The position numbers were made by a program, and so were the translations under genes. Below the pieces are notes generated by a model that had not been told where the DNA came from, did not search any database, and saw only the letters and a list, made by a program, of their open reading frames with translations. From assembly GCA_017881185.1 (NCBI GenBank), contig JADGRE010000025.1, positions 1 to 40,897 of the forward strand: a stretch of 40,897 nt of DNA, written 5' to 3'. Positions 16,832-25,257 of this stretch are shown piece by piece. Numbering within the stretch: the stretch's first letter is position 1; the number at the start of each line of letters is the position of its first letter. This stretch comes from Pseudomonadota bacterium. Lineage in GTDB: Bacteria; Myxococcota_A; Polyangia; Polyangiales; JAFGIB01.

Positions 16832-17392
16832 ATGACTACTCCTCGCAAGGTTGCAGTTATCATCGGCAGTCTTCGCAAAGACTCGCTCAGTCGCAAGCTC
16901 GCGCACGCTGTCATCGCCATGGCACCCGCCTCGCTGAAGTGCGAGGTCGTCGAGATCGGCCAGCTTCCGCTCTTCAACCAAGACTACGAAGCGGATCCAC
17001 CAACGATAGTCCGAGATTTCAAAGCGCGTTTGGAGTCGATGAGCTCCGTGCTGTTCGTCACGCCCGAATACAACCGGTCGGTACCTGGCGTGCTGAAGAA
17101 CGCGTTGGATATCGGCTCGCGTCCCCACGGCAAGAGCAGCTGGAACGGCCGGCCGGCCGCAATCATCAGCGTGTCGCCAGGCGCAATCGGCGCCTTTGGT
17201 GCCAACCATCACCTGCGCCAATCGCTGGTGTTCCTCGACATGCCGACCATGGGACAACCCGAAGCCTACATCGGAAACGCTGCCGGCCTCTTCGACGAAA
17301 AGGGCTCGCTGGTCAACGATACGACTCGCGGATTTTTGCAGAAGTTCGTCGACGCTTTCGCGCTCTGGAACGAACGCAATGCCACGCGTTAG
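16832..17392 (+). CDS. NADPH-dependent FMN reductase (chromate/quinone reductase type)
   Basis: A 186-residue flavodoxin-like protein. AAAGGAAA stands about 7 bases before the ATG at 16832. The FMN phosphate loop is GSLRKDSLSRKLA (residues 12-24). LFVTPEYNRSVPGVLKNALD (about 75-94) is the hallmark of the NADPH-FMN reductase family, and SVSPGAIGAFGANHHLRQSL follows. Relatives reduce quinones, chromate, azo dyes or free FMN with NAD(P)H in the cytosol, mostly as protection from redox cycling. A broken flavoprotein monooxygenase start lies just downstream on the other strand, so it may once have supplied flavin to a neighbour. That is speculation. Confidence 0.92.
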   Translation: MTTPRKVAVIIGSLRKDSLSRKLAHAVIAMAPASLKCEVVEIGQLPLFNQDYEADPPTIVRDFKARLESMSSVLFVTPEYNRSVPGVLKNALDIGSRPHGKSSWNGRPAAIISVSPGAIGAFGANHHLRQSLVFLDMPTMGQPEAYIGNAAGLFDEKGSLVNDTTRGFLQKFVDAFALWNERNATR

Positions 17393-17404
17393 CTCCGGAT
17401 CTCG

Positions 17405-17515
17405 CCTCGACGCGGACATTCCGCCGACTGCGCCCAGCGCTCCGCCGCCGAGCCCGCTGTCACTCAGGCCTGCGGGGCCCGCGCCAATGATGATGACGTG
17501 AAGCGGATCGCGCAC
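17405..17515 (-). pseudogene. Remnant of FAD-dependent oxidoreductase N terminus
   Basis: Minus strand from a GTG at 17515, preceded by CGGAGG at a good distance, reads VRDPLHVIIIGAGPAGL, a textbook FAD-binding start (GxGxxG). Immediately after, the normal helix is missing and the frame turns into low-complexity Gly/Ala/Ser and then runs antisense through the FMN reductase gene. The start signals are therefore intact but the gene body is gone. It is most likely the left end of a monooxygenase lost by deletion or replacement. Confidence 0.55.
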
Positions 17516-17547
17516 GAAAACCTCCGAGTGTCAGCTGAACCAGCTGC

Positions 17548-17579
17548 GCGGCGCCGGTGCAACGCAGCACCGGCGCCGC
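17548..17579 (-). terminator. Perfect 13-bp hairpin after the DUF2171 gene
   Basis: Arms 17548-17560 and 17567-17579 are perfect inverted repeats (GCGGCGCCGGTGC) around a 6-base loop, 9 bases beyond the stop of the minus-strand DUF2171 gene. There is no T-run, but the stem is very strong. Confidence 0.65.
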
Positions 17580-17588
17580 ATGTCAGCT

Positions 17589-17816
17589 TCAGTTCTCAGT
17601 GCGCCATTGCTGCATCGCCTGAGTGCCCGGGCGGTCGATGTGGACCATCTCGTCGACCACGGTCACCCAGCTCACGGGGATGAAATGGTGCTTGCCTGTC
17701 TTGTCCTTCTTGAGCTTGATGCTGTCCTGCCCTTCCAGGTGGTCGACCACCGCGAATTGGCCGTTCTGTGAGCAGACGACGGGCATGTCGGGCTTGATTT
17801 GTTGGACGTTGATCAT
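17589..17816 (-). CDS. DUF2171 family small protein
   Basis: A 75-residue protein starting at 17816 after GAGAGGAAG. QIKPDMPVVCSQNGQFAVVD, then the Lys-rich SIKLKKDKTGKHHFIPVSWV and VDEMVHIDRP, fits DUF2171, a small beta-rich family related to PRC-barrel-like domains and often seen in stress-associated loci. No signal peptide; presumably cytosolic. It is a single gene, ending in a strong hairpin, divergent from the methyltransferase at 17955 (138 bases between starts). Function unknown. Confidence 0.8.
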   Translation of the reverse strand: MINVQQIKPDMPVVCSQNGQFAVVDHLEGQDSIKLKKDKTGKHHFIPVSWVTVVDEMVHIDRPGTQAMQQWRTEN

Positions 17817-17954
17817 GTGTTCTTCCTCTCGTACTGGATGGTCATGCGCGGATGAGATGCAGCAAGCGTGCCGCCCTGAATGCAGACGACTTCCGCCGCC
17901 CCGAAATCGTGGAAATTTGATATAGACCCGGCCGCAACAGGGGAGTGCCGCGTC

Positions 17955-18713
17955 ATGAGTGAGTTGAGCGATGAGAGCCGAGTGAATCAGGCCGCCTGGG
18001 ATGAGGCTGCGGATGACTATCAGGTGCGGCACAGCGCGCTGCTCAGCGTGCCGGAGCTGTCTTGGGGCGTGTGGGGCATCCCGGAGACGCGTCTCAACGT
18101 GCTCGGCGATGTCACGGGCAAAGACATCCTCGAGCTCGGCGCGGGCGCCGCACAGTGGTCGATCCTGCTCGCACGGCAGGGTGCGCGGCCCGTGGCGCTC
18201 GATATCTCGGAACGCCAGCTGGTTCACGCTCGCAAGCTCATGCGGGACGCCGGTGTGGAGTTCCCGTTGGTGCACGCCAGCTCGGAATCGGTGCCGCTAC
18301 CGGATCGTCGCTTCGACATCGTGTTCACCGATCACGGCGGCATGACCTACGGCAACCCAGAGCGCACCGTGCCCGAGGCCGCACGCTTGCTGCGCCCAGG
18401 TGGTTTGTTCGCGTTCCTGGTCGCGAGCCCGTTGCTCACCGTTTGCTACGACGCCGAGCGTCAGGAGGTTCGCAGCGAGCTCCAGCGCAACTACTTCGAG
18501 CTCGGCCGCTGGGAAGACGATGGCCTAGTGGCCTATCAGCTGCCCTACGGCGAGTGGATACGTATCTTTCGCAAGCACGGCTTCGTGGTGGAAGACCTGA
18601 TCGAGCTGCGGCCAGACCCCGCCGCCGCGACCAGCTACAACAACTTCGTGTCCCACGACTGGGCCCGCCGCTGGCCGGCCGAGTGCCTGTGGAAGCTGCG
18701 CCGCGAGGGCTGA
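17955..18713 (+). CDS. Class I SAM-dependent methyltransferase
   Basis: A 252-residue cytosolic enzyme. Motif I for SAM binding is DILELGAGAAQWSILLARQG (57-76), followed by the acidic ribose contact ALDISERQ, the DIVFTDHGGMTYG motif IV region and LLRPGGLFAFLV (motif VI). This is the Methyltransf_11/25 type, usually acting on small molecules; the substrate is not evident. The start at 17955 follows GGGGAGTGCC. An upstream ATG at 17880 is in frame but not supported by a ribosome binding site. Its stop touches the inverted-repeat element at 18713. Confidence 0.9.
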   Translation: MSELSDESRVNQAAWDEAADDYQVRHSALLSVPELSWGVWGIPETRLNVLGDVTGKDILELGAGAAQWSILLARQGARPVALDISERQLVHARKLMRDAGVEFPLVHASSESVPLPDRRFDIVFTDHGGMTYGNPERTVPEAARLLRPGGLFAFLVASPLLTVCYDAERQEVRSELQRNYFELGRWEDDGLVAYQLPYGEWIRIFRKHGFVVEDLIELRPDPAAATSYNNFVSHDWARRWPAECLWKLRREG

Positions 18714-18835
18714 AGAGCTGTCCAGAAATGGCTCATAGCGGCTTACGTCCTCAGAAAAATCCTCGAAATACAGGAGTATTCCTCCGGTTTTTCCTCCGGT
18801 CGCGCTCGCTCTGAGCCTATTTCTGGACAGCTCTT
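18713..18835. repeat. 123-bp element with long terminal inverted repeats (MITE-like or bidirectional terminator)
   Basis: The left arm (from 18713) and right arm (to 18835) match perfectly for 17 bases (AAGAGCTGTCCAGAAAT), then for a further 6 bases after a one-base bulge. The 70-base centre is AT-richer than its surroundings and includes a smaller hairpin (AATAC/GTATT near 18767-18780). It sits exactly between the convergent methyltransferase and speD genes. The size and clean ends resemble a miniature inverted-repeat element, but it could simply end both transcripts. No second copy lies in this window. Confidence 0.6.
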
Positions 18836-18936
18836 GAGCGCGTTCGCAGCGAGCACTTGACGCGCTTCGGCCACGGGTGCCGTGGCGGGCAGGGCTGTCG
18901 GTGCTCGCATGTGGTGTTCTGAACGTCGCGCCCGTC

Positions 18937-19770
18937 TCAGTCCGCCAAGTTGCGGCCGTGGAACAGCTCTTCGATCTCGCGCTTGAGCTGCGCTTCGATG
19001 CGCAGGCGCTCCTTGAACGACAGGCTCTTGGCCGTGGCGTCGAACAGGTAAGTATCCAGGTCGAACTCTTTCACGTGCATCTTCGTGTGGAAGATATTCT
19101 CTTGGTACACGTTCACGTCGATCATCTCGTAGCGGGTACGGATGGTCTTCGAGAGGTACTCCTGGATCGAGTTGATCTTGTGGTCGATGTAGTGCTTCTT
19201 GCCCTTCACGTCGCGGGTGAAGCCGCGCACGCGGTAGTCGACCACGACGATGTCGGACTCGAAGCTCTCGATCAGGTAGTTGAGCGCCTTGAGTGGTGAG
19301 ATGACGCCGCAGGTGGCCACGTCGATGTCGGCGCGGAAGGTGGCGATGCCGTTGTGCGGATGGGTCTCGGGATAGGTGTGGACGGTGATGTGGCTCTTGT
19401 CGAGATGCGCGACCACGCTGGCATCTTGGTTGGCGTCGCTCTTGTGCTCGCGGACCACGTCGGAAAGCACCTGGGGACCAGCGGCGCGGCGGTCGACCAC
19501 GTCTTCCTCGGAGATGAGGATTGTCACCGACGCACCCTGCGGGTCGTAGTCCTGGCGGGCGACGTTGAGGATGTTGGCGCCGATGATCTTGGCGACGTCG
19601 GTCAGGATCTGGGTGAGGCGGTCGGCGTTGTACGCGTCGTCGATGTACTCGATGTAGCGACCGCGCTGCTCGTCCGCCACGGCGTAGCAAAGGTCGTAGA
19701 TGTTGAAGCTGAGCGACTTGGTGAGGTTGTTGAAGCCCTGCAGCTTGAGGCGCGGAAGCGGCTTGATCAT
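18937..19770 (-). CDS. speD: S-adenosylmethionine decarboxylase proenzyme (bacterial SpeD type)
   Basis: A 277-residue protein close to the 264-residue E. coli-type SpeD. The start at 19770 follows [25 protein letters not shown] carries the Lys-Ser self-cleavage site; Ser126 would become the catalytic pyruvoyl group. [15 protein letters not shown] holds the catalytic Cys154. The enzyme makes decarboxylated SAM, the aminopropyl donor for spermidine. speA lies 134 bases upstream on the same strand, so both could share a transcript: agmatine on one side, aminopropyl donor on the other. No spermidine synthase (speE) or agmatinase (speB) lies in the window. Confidence 0.96.
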   Translation of the reverse strand: MIKPLPRLKLQGFNNLTKSLSFNIYDLCYAVADEQRGRYIEYIDDAYNADRLTQILTDVAKIIGANILNVARQDYDPQGASVTILISEEDVVDRRAAGPQVLSDVVREHKSDANQDASVVAHLDKSHITVHTYPETHPHNGIATFRADIDVATCGVISPLKALNYLIESFESDIVVVDYRVRGFTRDVKGKKHYIDHKINSIQEYLSKTIRTRYEMIDVNVYQENIFHTKMHVKEFDLDTYLFDATAKSLSFKERLRIEAQLKREIEELFHGRNLAD

Positions 19771-19904
19771 GCGGGGACTCCTGGAATCGTGCGACGTGCG
19801 CTCGAGCTCACTCGGGGGTGCGGACTGGCCGTTGGGTGGATTGTGCATGATGGGCGGAGGAGGGATTGTCCCGTGGCGAGTCACGGTGCGCCAGCGGTCC
19901 TCTG

Positions 19905-21836
19905 TCATGGTTGGGGTCGTGCTTCGGGTCGCGATGCTTCGTGTTCGTGCAGGTAGGTGTAGCCGGTGAGGCCCGCTTCGAGCGCAGCCAGCATGGCGGC
20001 GGCTTCGCTCGGGGGCAAGTGCGCGGCGTCGACCTTGGCCTGGTAGGCGCGTCGCACCTCGGGCAGCGCGTAGCCGACGTAGTCGAGCATGACGTCGGTG
20101 GTGTCGCCACGGCGCTGGCGCACCAGCGTGTAGCTGCCATCTGCGGTGAGGCGCACGTCGGCCGTGTCGGTGTCGCCGAACAGGTTGTGGATGTCGCCCA
20201 GCGTCTCCTGGTACGCGCCCACCAGGAAGATGCCCAGGCGGTAGCTCTCGCCAGGCTGCAGTGAGTGCAGCGGCAGCGACGCGCTGAGTGCTTCGGACTC
20301 CACGTAGTTGTCGATGCGGCCGTCGGAGTCGCAGGTGAGGTCGGCGATGACGCCGCGGCGGTCGGGCCGCTCGTGCAGGCGCGCGATGGGCACGATGGGG
20401 AACACCTGATCGATGGCCCACACGTCCGGGATCGACTCGAACACCGAGAAGTTCGCGAAGTACTTGTCGACCAGGCGCTCGCTCAGCTCGTCGAGCACGG
20501 GGCGATGGCTCTTCTCGTCGCCGGTCAGGCGCGCGCGCACGCCGTGAGCGATGGCGTAGAACAGGTCGTCGAGGCGCGCGCGCTGGGCGAGGCTGAGCTG
20601 GCCCATCACGTAGGCGGCTTGGCCTTCGGCCAGCGCCTGCTGCGCGTCGAGGTACAGCTCGAGCGCCGGGCGCGTGTCGAGCGCAGCGTAGGTCTCGCGC
20701 AGATGGCGCAGCACGGCGGGGTCGCTCGGCTGGATGGCCGGCACCGCGCCCTGGGGTGCACGCTCCACCTCCGATACGTTCACCACCATCAGCGCGTGGT
20801 GTGCGGTCATCGCTCGTCCGGTCTCGGTGACCATGCGCGGCTGCGGCAGCTTGTGGTCGGCACAGGCCTCGGCCAGCGGCTGAACCAGCGTGTGCGCGAA
20901 CTGATCGAGCCCGTAGTTGACCGAGCAGTAGCCGCGCGAGCGCGTGCCTTCATAGTCCACACCGAGGCCGCCGCCCGAGTCCATGTAACGGATGGCGCAG
21001 CCCAGCTTGGACAGCTCCACGAAGTAGCGCACCGCTTCCTGCATGCCACCCGCGATGTCGCGCACGTTCGAGATCTGCGAGCCCATGTGGAAGTGCAGGA
21101 GCTGCAGCGCGCTGAGCTTGCCGGTGGTCTTGAGCTTGTCGACGAGATCCAGCACCTCGCGCGCCGACAGCCCGAACTTCGCCTTATCGCCGCCGCTGTT
21201 CTGCCACTTGCCGGCGCCGATGGTCGAAAGGCGCACGCGCACGCCCAGGCCCGGCTCCACGCCCAGCGCCCGCGCTTCTTCGAGCACCACGTCCAGCTCC
21301 GAAGGTTTCTCCACCACGATGAAGGTGAGCAGCCCGAGCTTGCGGCCGATCAGCGCCAGCCGAATGAACTCACGGTCTTTGTAGCCGTTACACACGACGA
21401 GGCTGCCGGGCCGCGCCAGCGCCAGCACGGCCATGAGCTCGGGCTTGCTGCCGGCTTCGAGGCCGAAGCCCTCGCCACCTTCCGCCGCGAGCACACCCGC
21501 GACGCCGAAGTGCTGATTGACCTTGATGGGATACACCGCCGTGTAGCCACCCGTGTAGTTGAGCTGGCGCATCGCGCTGCCGAACGCGGCCTGCATCTTG
21601 CGCAAGCGGTCGCCCAGGATGTCCGAAAAGCGCAGGAGCAGCGGCAGCTTGAGACCCATCGCATCGGCGCGCGCCAGAATTTCCGGTAACGCCAGCATCG
21701 GCCCGCCCGCGCCTTTGGGCAGGGCGCACATCTGACCGTGCGCGTCGATGTCGAAGTAGCCGTCGGCCCAATACGGGACCGAGTACGCCTTGCGAGCGCG
21801 CTCGACGGACCAGGGGATGCTCGCGGTCTTCGGCAT
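19905..21836 (-). CDS. speA: Biosynthetic arginine decarboxylase
   Basis: A 643-residue PLP enzyme of the SpeA family (fold III). [10 protein letters not shown] places the PLP lysine at residue 105. [35 protein letters not shown] (phosphate-binding Gly loop), [13 protein letters not shown] and LTCDSDG (catalytic Cys region) are all present. Length fits E. coli SpeA (658). It converts arginine to agmatine, the first step of putrescine/spermidine synthesis. The start at 21836 ([20 protein letters not shown]) agrees with the family. It is upstream of speD on the same strand. Confidence 0.97.
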   Translation of the reverse strand: MPKTASIPWSVERARKAYSVPYWADGYFDIDAHGQMCALPKGAGGPMLALPEILARADAMGLKLPLLLRFSDILGDRLRKMQAAFGSAMRQLNYTGGYTAVYPIKVNQHFGVAGVLAAEGGEGFGLEAGSKPELMAVLALARPGSLVVCNGYKDREFIRLALIGRKLGLLTFIVVEKPSELDVVLEEARALGVEPGLGVRVRLSTIGAGKWQNSGGDKAKFGLSAREVLDLVDKLKTTGKLSALQLLHFHMGSQISNVRDIAGGMQEAVRYFVELSKLGCAIRYMDSGGGLGVDYEGTRSRGYCSVNYGLDQFAHTLVQPLAEACADHKLPQPRMVTETGRAMTAHHALMVVNVSEVERAPQGAVPAIQPSDPAVLRHLRETYAALDTRPALELYLDAQQALAEGQAAYVMGQLSLAQRARLDDLFYAIAHGVRARLTGDEKSHRPVLDELSERLVDKYFANFSVFESIPDVWAIDQVFPIVPIARLHERPDRRGVIADLTCDSDGRIDNYVESEALSASLPLHSLQPGESYRLGIFLVGAYQETLGDIHNLFGDTDTADVRLTADGSYTLVRQRRGDTTDVMLDYVGYALPEVRRAYQAKVDAAHLPPSEAAAMLAALEAGLTGYTYLHEHEASRPEARPQP

Positions 21837-22151
21837 GGGGCGCAGGGACCCGATATACCAAAAAACGCCGTGCGGGTAGCGGTTGTTAGCCGGCGAGTCC
21901 GATCACTGACAGACCTTGGCCACGCACATCGTTGTCGAGGTAGAGGGTGCCGTGCACGCTCTGGTGCGCCACCGCAAGCTGCGGAAGGCGAGCGCATTAG
22001 CGTGTCGCTGCCCGCGCAAACTTGCCGCCGCCGACGCAAAGCTTGCGCGCGTACGCGGCCGAGACACCACGAAAACCCTCGAAAACAAGGGAGTTCGTCA
22101 TGGCACATGGGATGCACGCCTTTGGGTTCACACTTTGGCAGGAGGCAGCAC
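21837..22151. other. 315-base intergenic region upstream of speA, with a short decayed ORF
   Basis: It holds the speA promoter on the minus strand and the promoter of the lipoprotein at 22152 on the plus strand. Minus strand 21993-21886 reads as a 36-codon open tail ending LYLDNDVRGQGLSVIGLAG and a stop, which looks like the C terminus of a lost protein. Bases about 22012-22055 contain related GCAAACTTGC and GCAAAGCTTGC blocks. No intact gene seen. Confidence 0.4.
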
Positions 22152-22604
22152 ATGCGCACCGACAACGGTCGCTCAACATGCAGTCGGGGGCCCGCGTTCG
22201 TGTTGGCCTTCGTCGCGTTGTGGCTCGGGGCCTGCGCAGACCCGCAGAGCAAAGTCATCGTCGGCTCGGGGCAGATGCTCGAGCGCGTCACCGCCACCGG
22301 CCCGATCGAGCAGCTGAAGATCACGCTGCCGTTCGAGTCCGTGGTCTACCAGGGCAAGCCCGGCCAGATCACGATTCGCGGCGAGGACAACTTGGTCGCG
22401 CAGATCGTGGTCGCGCAGATCGTGGTCGCGAAGGACGCCTCGTCTGCGTGGAAGGTCAGCGCAGCACGTGACCTGCTCTTCGAGCAGCACCAAGACCTGC
22501 GCATCGAAGTCCCCTACACGGGCATGCTGGCGATCAGCGTCGACAGCGACGTGGTCCGCTTCGCGGACGACCCGTCGAAGGTGTGGCAGCGTTCGATGAA
22601 GTAG
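22152..22604 (+). CDS. Small lipoprotein, possibly GIN/DUF2807-like
   Basis: A 150-residue lipoprotein after GGCAGGAGG. The signal peptide ends ALWLGAC. The mature part, GSGQMLERVTATGPIEQLKI followed by VVYQGKPGQITIRGEDNLV, resembles the start of head GIN domains (DUF2807), in which a beta-helix repeats strands of this kind, but it is shorter than usual. Within it the 15-base unit GTCGCGCAGATCGTG occurs twice in tandem (22397-22426), giving VAQIVVAQIVVAK, a recent in-frame duplication. It is convergent with the copper monooxygenase gene and they share the hairpin at 22659. Function unknown. Confidence 0.7.
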   Translation: MRTDNGRSTCSRGPAFVLAFVALWLGACADPQSKVIVGSGQMLERVTATGPIEQLKITLPFESVVYQGKPGQITIRGEDNLVAQIVVAQIVVAKDASSAWKVSAARDLLFEQHQDLRIEVPYTGMLAISVDSDVVRFADDPSKVWQRSMK

Positions 22605-22658
22605 CAGTCGATTCCGTTCGGCAGTCACCGCCAAGCGAATTGGCCGCCCGGAAACGGA

Positions 22659-22696
22659 AAGCGGCGAACGCCCGGAGCTACCGGACCTCGCCGCTT
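22659..22696. terminator. Bidirectional hairpin between convergent genes
   Basis: AAGCGGCGA (22659-22667) pairs with TCGCCGCTT (22688-22696), with an inner CCGG/CCGG pair. It lies between the ends of the lipoprotein gene (22604) and the minus-strand copper protein gene (22718). Confidence 0.6.
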
Positions 22697-22717
22697 CCAC
22701 AGGTCATGCAGTAGCTG

Positions 22718-24190
22718 TCACCAGCAAGTGTTGGTCGCGCCGATCAAGCTCGCGACGCCGTTGTCGAGCGCCTTCGCCGGGTAAGAGTACGCGAACTGGT
22801 AACACATCTCCTGGGTCGTAGACGGGCCGAACGGCACGCCCTTGTCCGTGGTGTTGTCGAAGTCGCAGGTGGAGGTGATGGTCTCGCCGGGTGCGAGCAC
22901 GACCATCGGGCTGTTCACGTAGTGGACCTGGTGGTTGAAGTCGAAGTCCTTGCTGAACACCGTCTCCGCCATGCCGTTGTTGCGGTGCACGACCGAACTC
23001 ATGTGCCGACCGAGGTTGTGCATGTGCGGCCAGAACGACCAGATCGTGATGGGCGCGCCCGAGTCGTTCGGGCAGGTGCCACTGTAGGAGCTCTTGGTGT
23101 GAGCCGGCATGCCGAACGGGCCATTGAAGTTCTCGGTGCCGAGCCAGGTCATCGACACCAGGTGCGGGCGCGTGCCCTTCGGCACCGTGCACACCACGAT
23201 GGGGGTCGCGTCGTTGGCGGGGGCGCCGGTGCTGTTGAAGAAGTGCCATTGCAAGTTGAGCAGCCCGGAGTCAGGCAGCTCGAGCTCCATGTCGCTTGGC
23301 ATGGTGACGTCGTCGCCACCTACGGCCCAGCCGGCCAGCAGCTGCGAGCTGTCACCCAGCTGCGTGCCGATCACGGTCTCGTGCGTGCCGTCGAGCGACA
23401 CGGACTTGGAGCTGGTGAACAAGAGCCAGTGGTGCAACACGGCGAGGTTGTCGAACTTCGCGCCGAAGCGGGTGGCGGAGCTACCCGCGGGCCACGGCAC
23501 CTTGAAGTAGAACTGCTCGTAGTGTTCGCCCGTGGACACGACGTAGGGCGTCTTGTCGCCGGGGGTCATCAAGTCGTGGTTTTGCAGCTCGTAGCAGGTC
23601 TCGCCGGGCTGAGGCCCCGGAACGCCTCCGTCGGGCTGAGCCATCATCATCTGCTGCATGCAGTTAAGGTCGGCGGCGGTGCCAGCAGGCGCGCCTGCCG
23701 CGAGCCAGTTGTTGAGCGTGGAGAGATCGGCCGCCGAGATCGTGCCGCCGGGCGGCATGGGGCGCACCTTGTCGTTGAGGCGCATCTGCGCCAGCTGCGC
23801 CACCGTGAGGTTCGGCACGGTGTGCGCAGGCCGCGTGAAATCGGAGTAGTGCACGAGGGACATCGGCGCGCCGCCGATGGGCGTGGTGCCGTGGCACTTC
23901 TGGCAGTTGGTGATGAGCGCCTGCGCGACCGCGCAAGGCAGCGGGTCGCTGCTGGATGGCTGACCGGAGGTGCCAGCCGTCGGGGAAACCGTCCCGGCTT
24001 GACCCCCGCCGCCAAGAGTGCCCGCGGCACCGGCGCCTGCTGCGCCTGCCGCACCCGCGCTCCCGTACCCATCCACGTTCGTCGGACGGCCGCCCGCGTT
24101 GGTGTTGTTGCAACCGGCCAAGCCGAGCGCTAGGACCAGGCCCCACAGTACACTGTGATGAGCATGTAACCCTGCGACAACCTTAGACAT
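22718..24190 (-). CDS. Lipoprotein: cytochrome c domain fused to copper type II (PHM/DBM-like) monooxygenase
   Basis: A 490-residue lipoprotein; ATG at 24190 after CGGAGGATC. The lipobox is LAGC (C27), followed by a Gly/Ala-rich linker to about residue 80. CQKCH (96-100) is a c-type heme site, with MPPGG (145-149) as a plausible axial-Met region. From about 195 on, the copper ligands of peptidylglycine/dopamine monooxygenases can be placed: HH 253-254 and QWHFF H316 (CuH site), HMH 389-391 and Met462 in EMCYQFAY (CuM site). Such enzymes hydroxylate C-H bonds using two coppers and an electron donor. The fused heme could feed electrons instead of ascorbate. Substrate unknown. Ligand assignment is by motif only. 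Confidence 0.85.
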   Translation of the reverse strand: MSKVVAGLHAHHSVLWGLVLALGLAGCNNTNAGGRPTNVDGYGSAGAAGAAGAGAAGTLGGGGQAGTVSPTAGTSGQPSSSDPLPCAVAQALITNCQKCHGTTPIGGAPMSLVHYSDFTRPAHTVPNLTVAQLAQMRLNDKVRPMPPGGTISAADLSTLNNWLAAGAPAGTAADLNCMQQMMMAQPDGGVPGPQPGETCYELQNHDLMTPGDKTPYVVSTGEHYEQFYFKVPWPAGSSATRFGAKFDNLAVLHHWLLFTSSKSVSLDGTHETVIGTQLGDSSQLLAGWAVGGDDVTMPSDMELELPDSGLLNLQWHFFNSTGAPANDATPIVVCTVPKGTRPHLVSMTWLGTENFNGPFGMPAHTKSSYSGTCPNDSGAPITIWSFWPHMHNLGRHMSSVVHRNNGMAETVFSKDFDFNHQVHYVNSPMVVLAPGETITSTCDFDNTTDKGVPFGPSTTQEMCYQFAYSYPAKALDNGVASLIGATNTCW

Positions 24191-24245
24191 TACTGATCCT
24201 CCGAACGTGTGCTGGCTGGGCCCGACGCAGATGGATTGCGTTCCA

Positions 24246-24286
24246 TCATACTGACCGCTCTTCACCAGTTGTACAACATGTGCACA
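24246..24286 (-). promoter_or_regulatory. Candidate promoter/operator of the copper monooxygenase gene
   Basis: On the minus strand, TTGTAC (24276-24271) and TATGAT (24251-24246) are 19 bases apart and could be -35 and -10 elements, 56 bases before the start. The -35 lies inside a perfect palindrome GTTGTACAAC (24268-24277), adjacent to TGTGCACA (24279-24286), so a dimeric regulator may bind there. Confidence 0.35.
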
Positions 24287-24475
24287 AACATACTATGCGT
24301 CCCACGCGCCCCGACGCGAGTAGCCCGCCCCGCCAAATAGGTAGCGGCGCTGGCCAAGACCGTCACAAACGCACCCGCGGTGGCCGCAGGGGCCCGGTTC
24401 AGAATTCCCCGCTGGCCAGTGTCTGGGCCGGCCTGTTGACACGACCTCGAGCGCGCGATCACCCTGCGCTGCGCG

Positions 24476-25186
24476 ATGCCAGAGACTTCGCTCGGCTACT
24501 TGGCGCTGCCCGAGGGGCAAGCACGCGGCGCGCTCGTGGTCGTTCACGACGTGTGGGGCCTCTGCGAACACTTCCGCGACGTCGCTCGGCGGCTTGCGGC
24601 CGAGGGCTACGCGACGCTGGCGGTCGAGCTGTACCGACGTGACCTGCCGGCGCAAATCAGCGACCCGGGCGCCTTCATGCGCTCGCTCTCCGATCCACAG
24701 GTGCTCGCGGACATCCAGGCGTGCGTGGATCTCTTGCGCGCGCGGCCGGACTTGGGAGGCGCGCGCGTCGGCGTCGTCGGCTTCTGCATGGGCGGCATGT
24801 ACGCGCTCTTGGCCGGCTGTGGCTTGCGCGACGTGGCTGCAGTCGTGCCGTTCTACGGCATCTTGTCGCACGAGCACGGGCTCTTGTTCGCGGAGCACGG
24901 ACTCGATCCGGAGAAGAAGCCTCGCTCGCCGCTCGATGCTGTCGGGCAGCTGCAGTGTCCGTTGCTGGCGTTCTACGGCGACAGCGATCCATTCGTGCCG
25001 CTCGGCGACATCGATGCGTTGCGTGCTCGGTTAGCGCAGCTGCCCGTGAGCTCGAGCGTGCGCGTGTTCCCCGGCGCCGGCCACGCGTTCATGAACGACA
25101 CACGTCCTGCCGCCTACAAGCCGGAGCTGGCCGCGGCTGCTTGGTCCGAGATGCTCGAGTTCCTCCGCACCCATGTTGCGAGGTAG
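24476..25186 (+). CDS. Dienelactone hydrolase family protein
   Basis: A 236-residue alpha/beta hydrolase. The triad is visible: Cys104 in GFCMGG, Asp171 in YGDSDPFVP, and His203 in PGAGHAFMND, the Cys/Asp/His set typical of dienelactone hydrolases rather than Ser. HDVWGLCEHFRDVARRLAAE is the usual N-terminal segment. These enzymes open lactones or related esters in the cytosol; in chlorocatechol breakdown they hydrolyse dienelactone, but most family members have unknown substrates. The ATG at 24476 lacks a strong ribosome binding site. No aromatic-degradation genes lie nearby, so a general esterase-type role is equally possible. Confidence 0.9.
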   Translation: MPETSLGYLALPEGQARGALVVVHDVWGLCEHFRDVARRLAAEGYATLAVELYRRDLPAQISDPGAFMRSLSDPQVLADIQACVDLLRARPDLGGARVGVVGFCMGGMYALLAGCGLRDVAAVVPFYGILSHEHGLLFAEHGLDPEKKPRSPLDAVGQLQCPLLAFYGDSDPFVPLGDIDALRARLAQLPVSSSVRVFPGAGHAFMNDTRPAAYKPELAAAAWSEMLEFLRTHVAR

Positions 25187-25257
25187 GTGCTTTGCGCATC
25201 TCTGGAAATTGCGAGTGCGCCGTGTTCCAATCGTTGGCGATGTGGAAGCAGGTTGTG

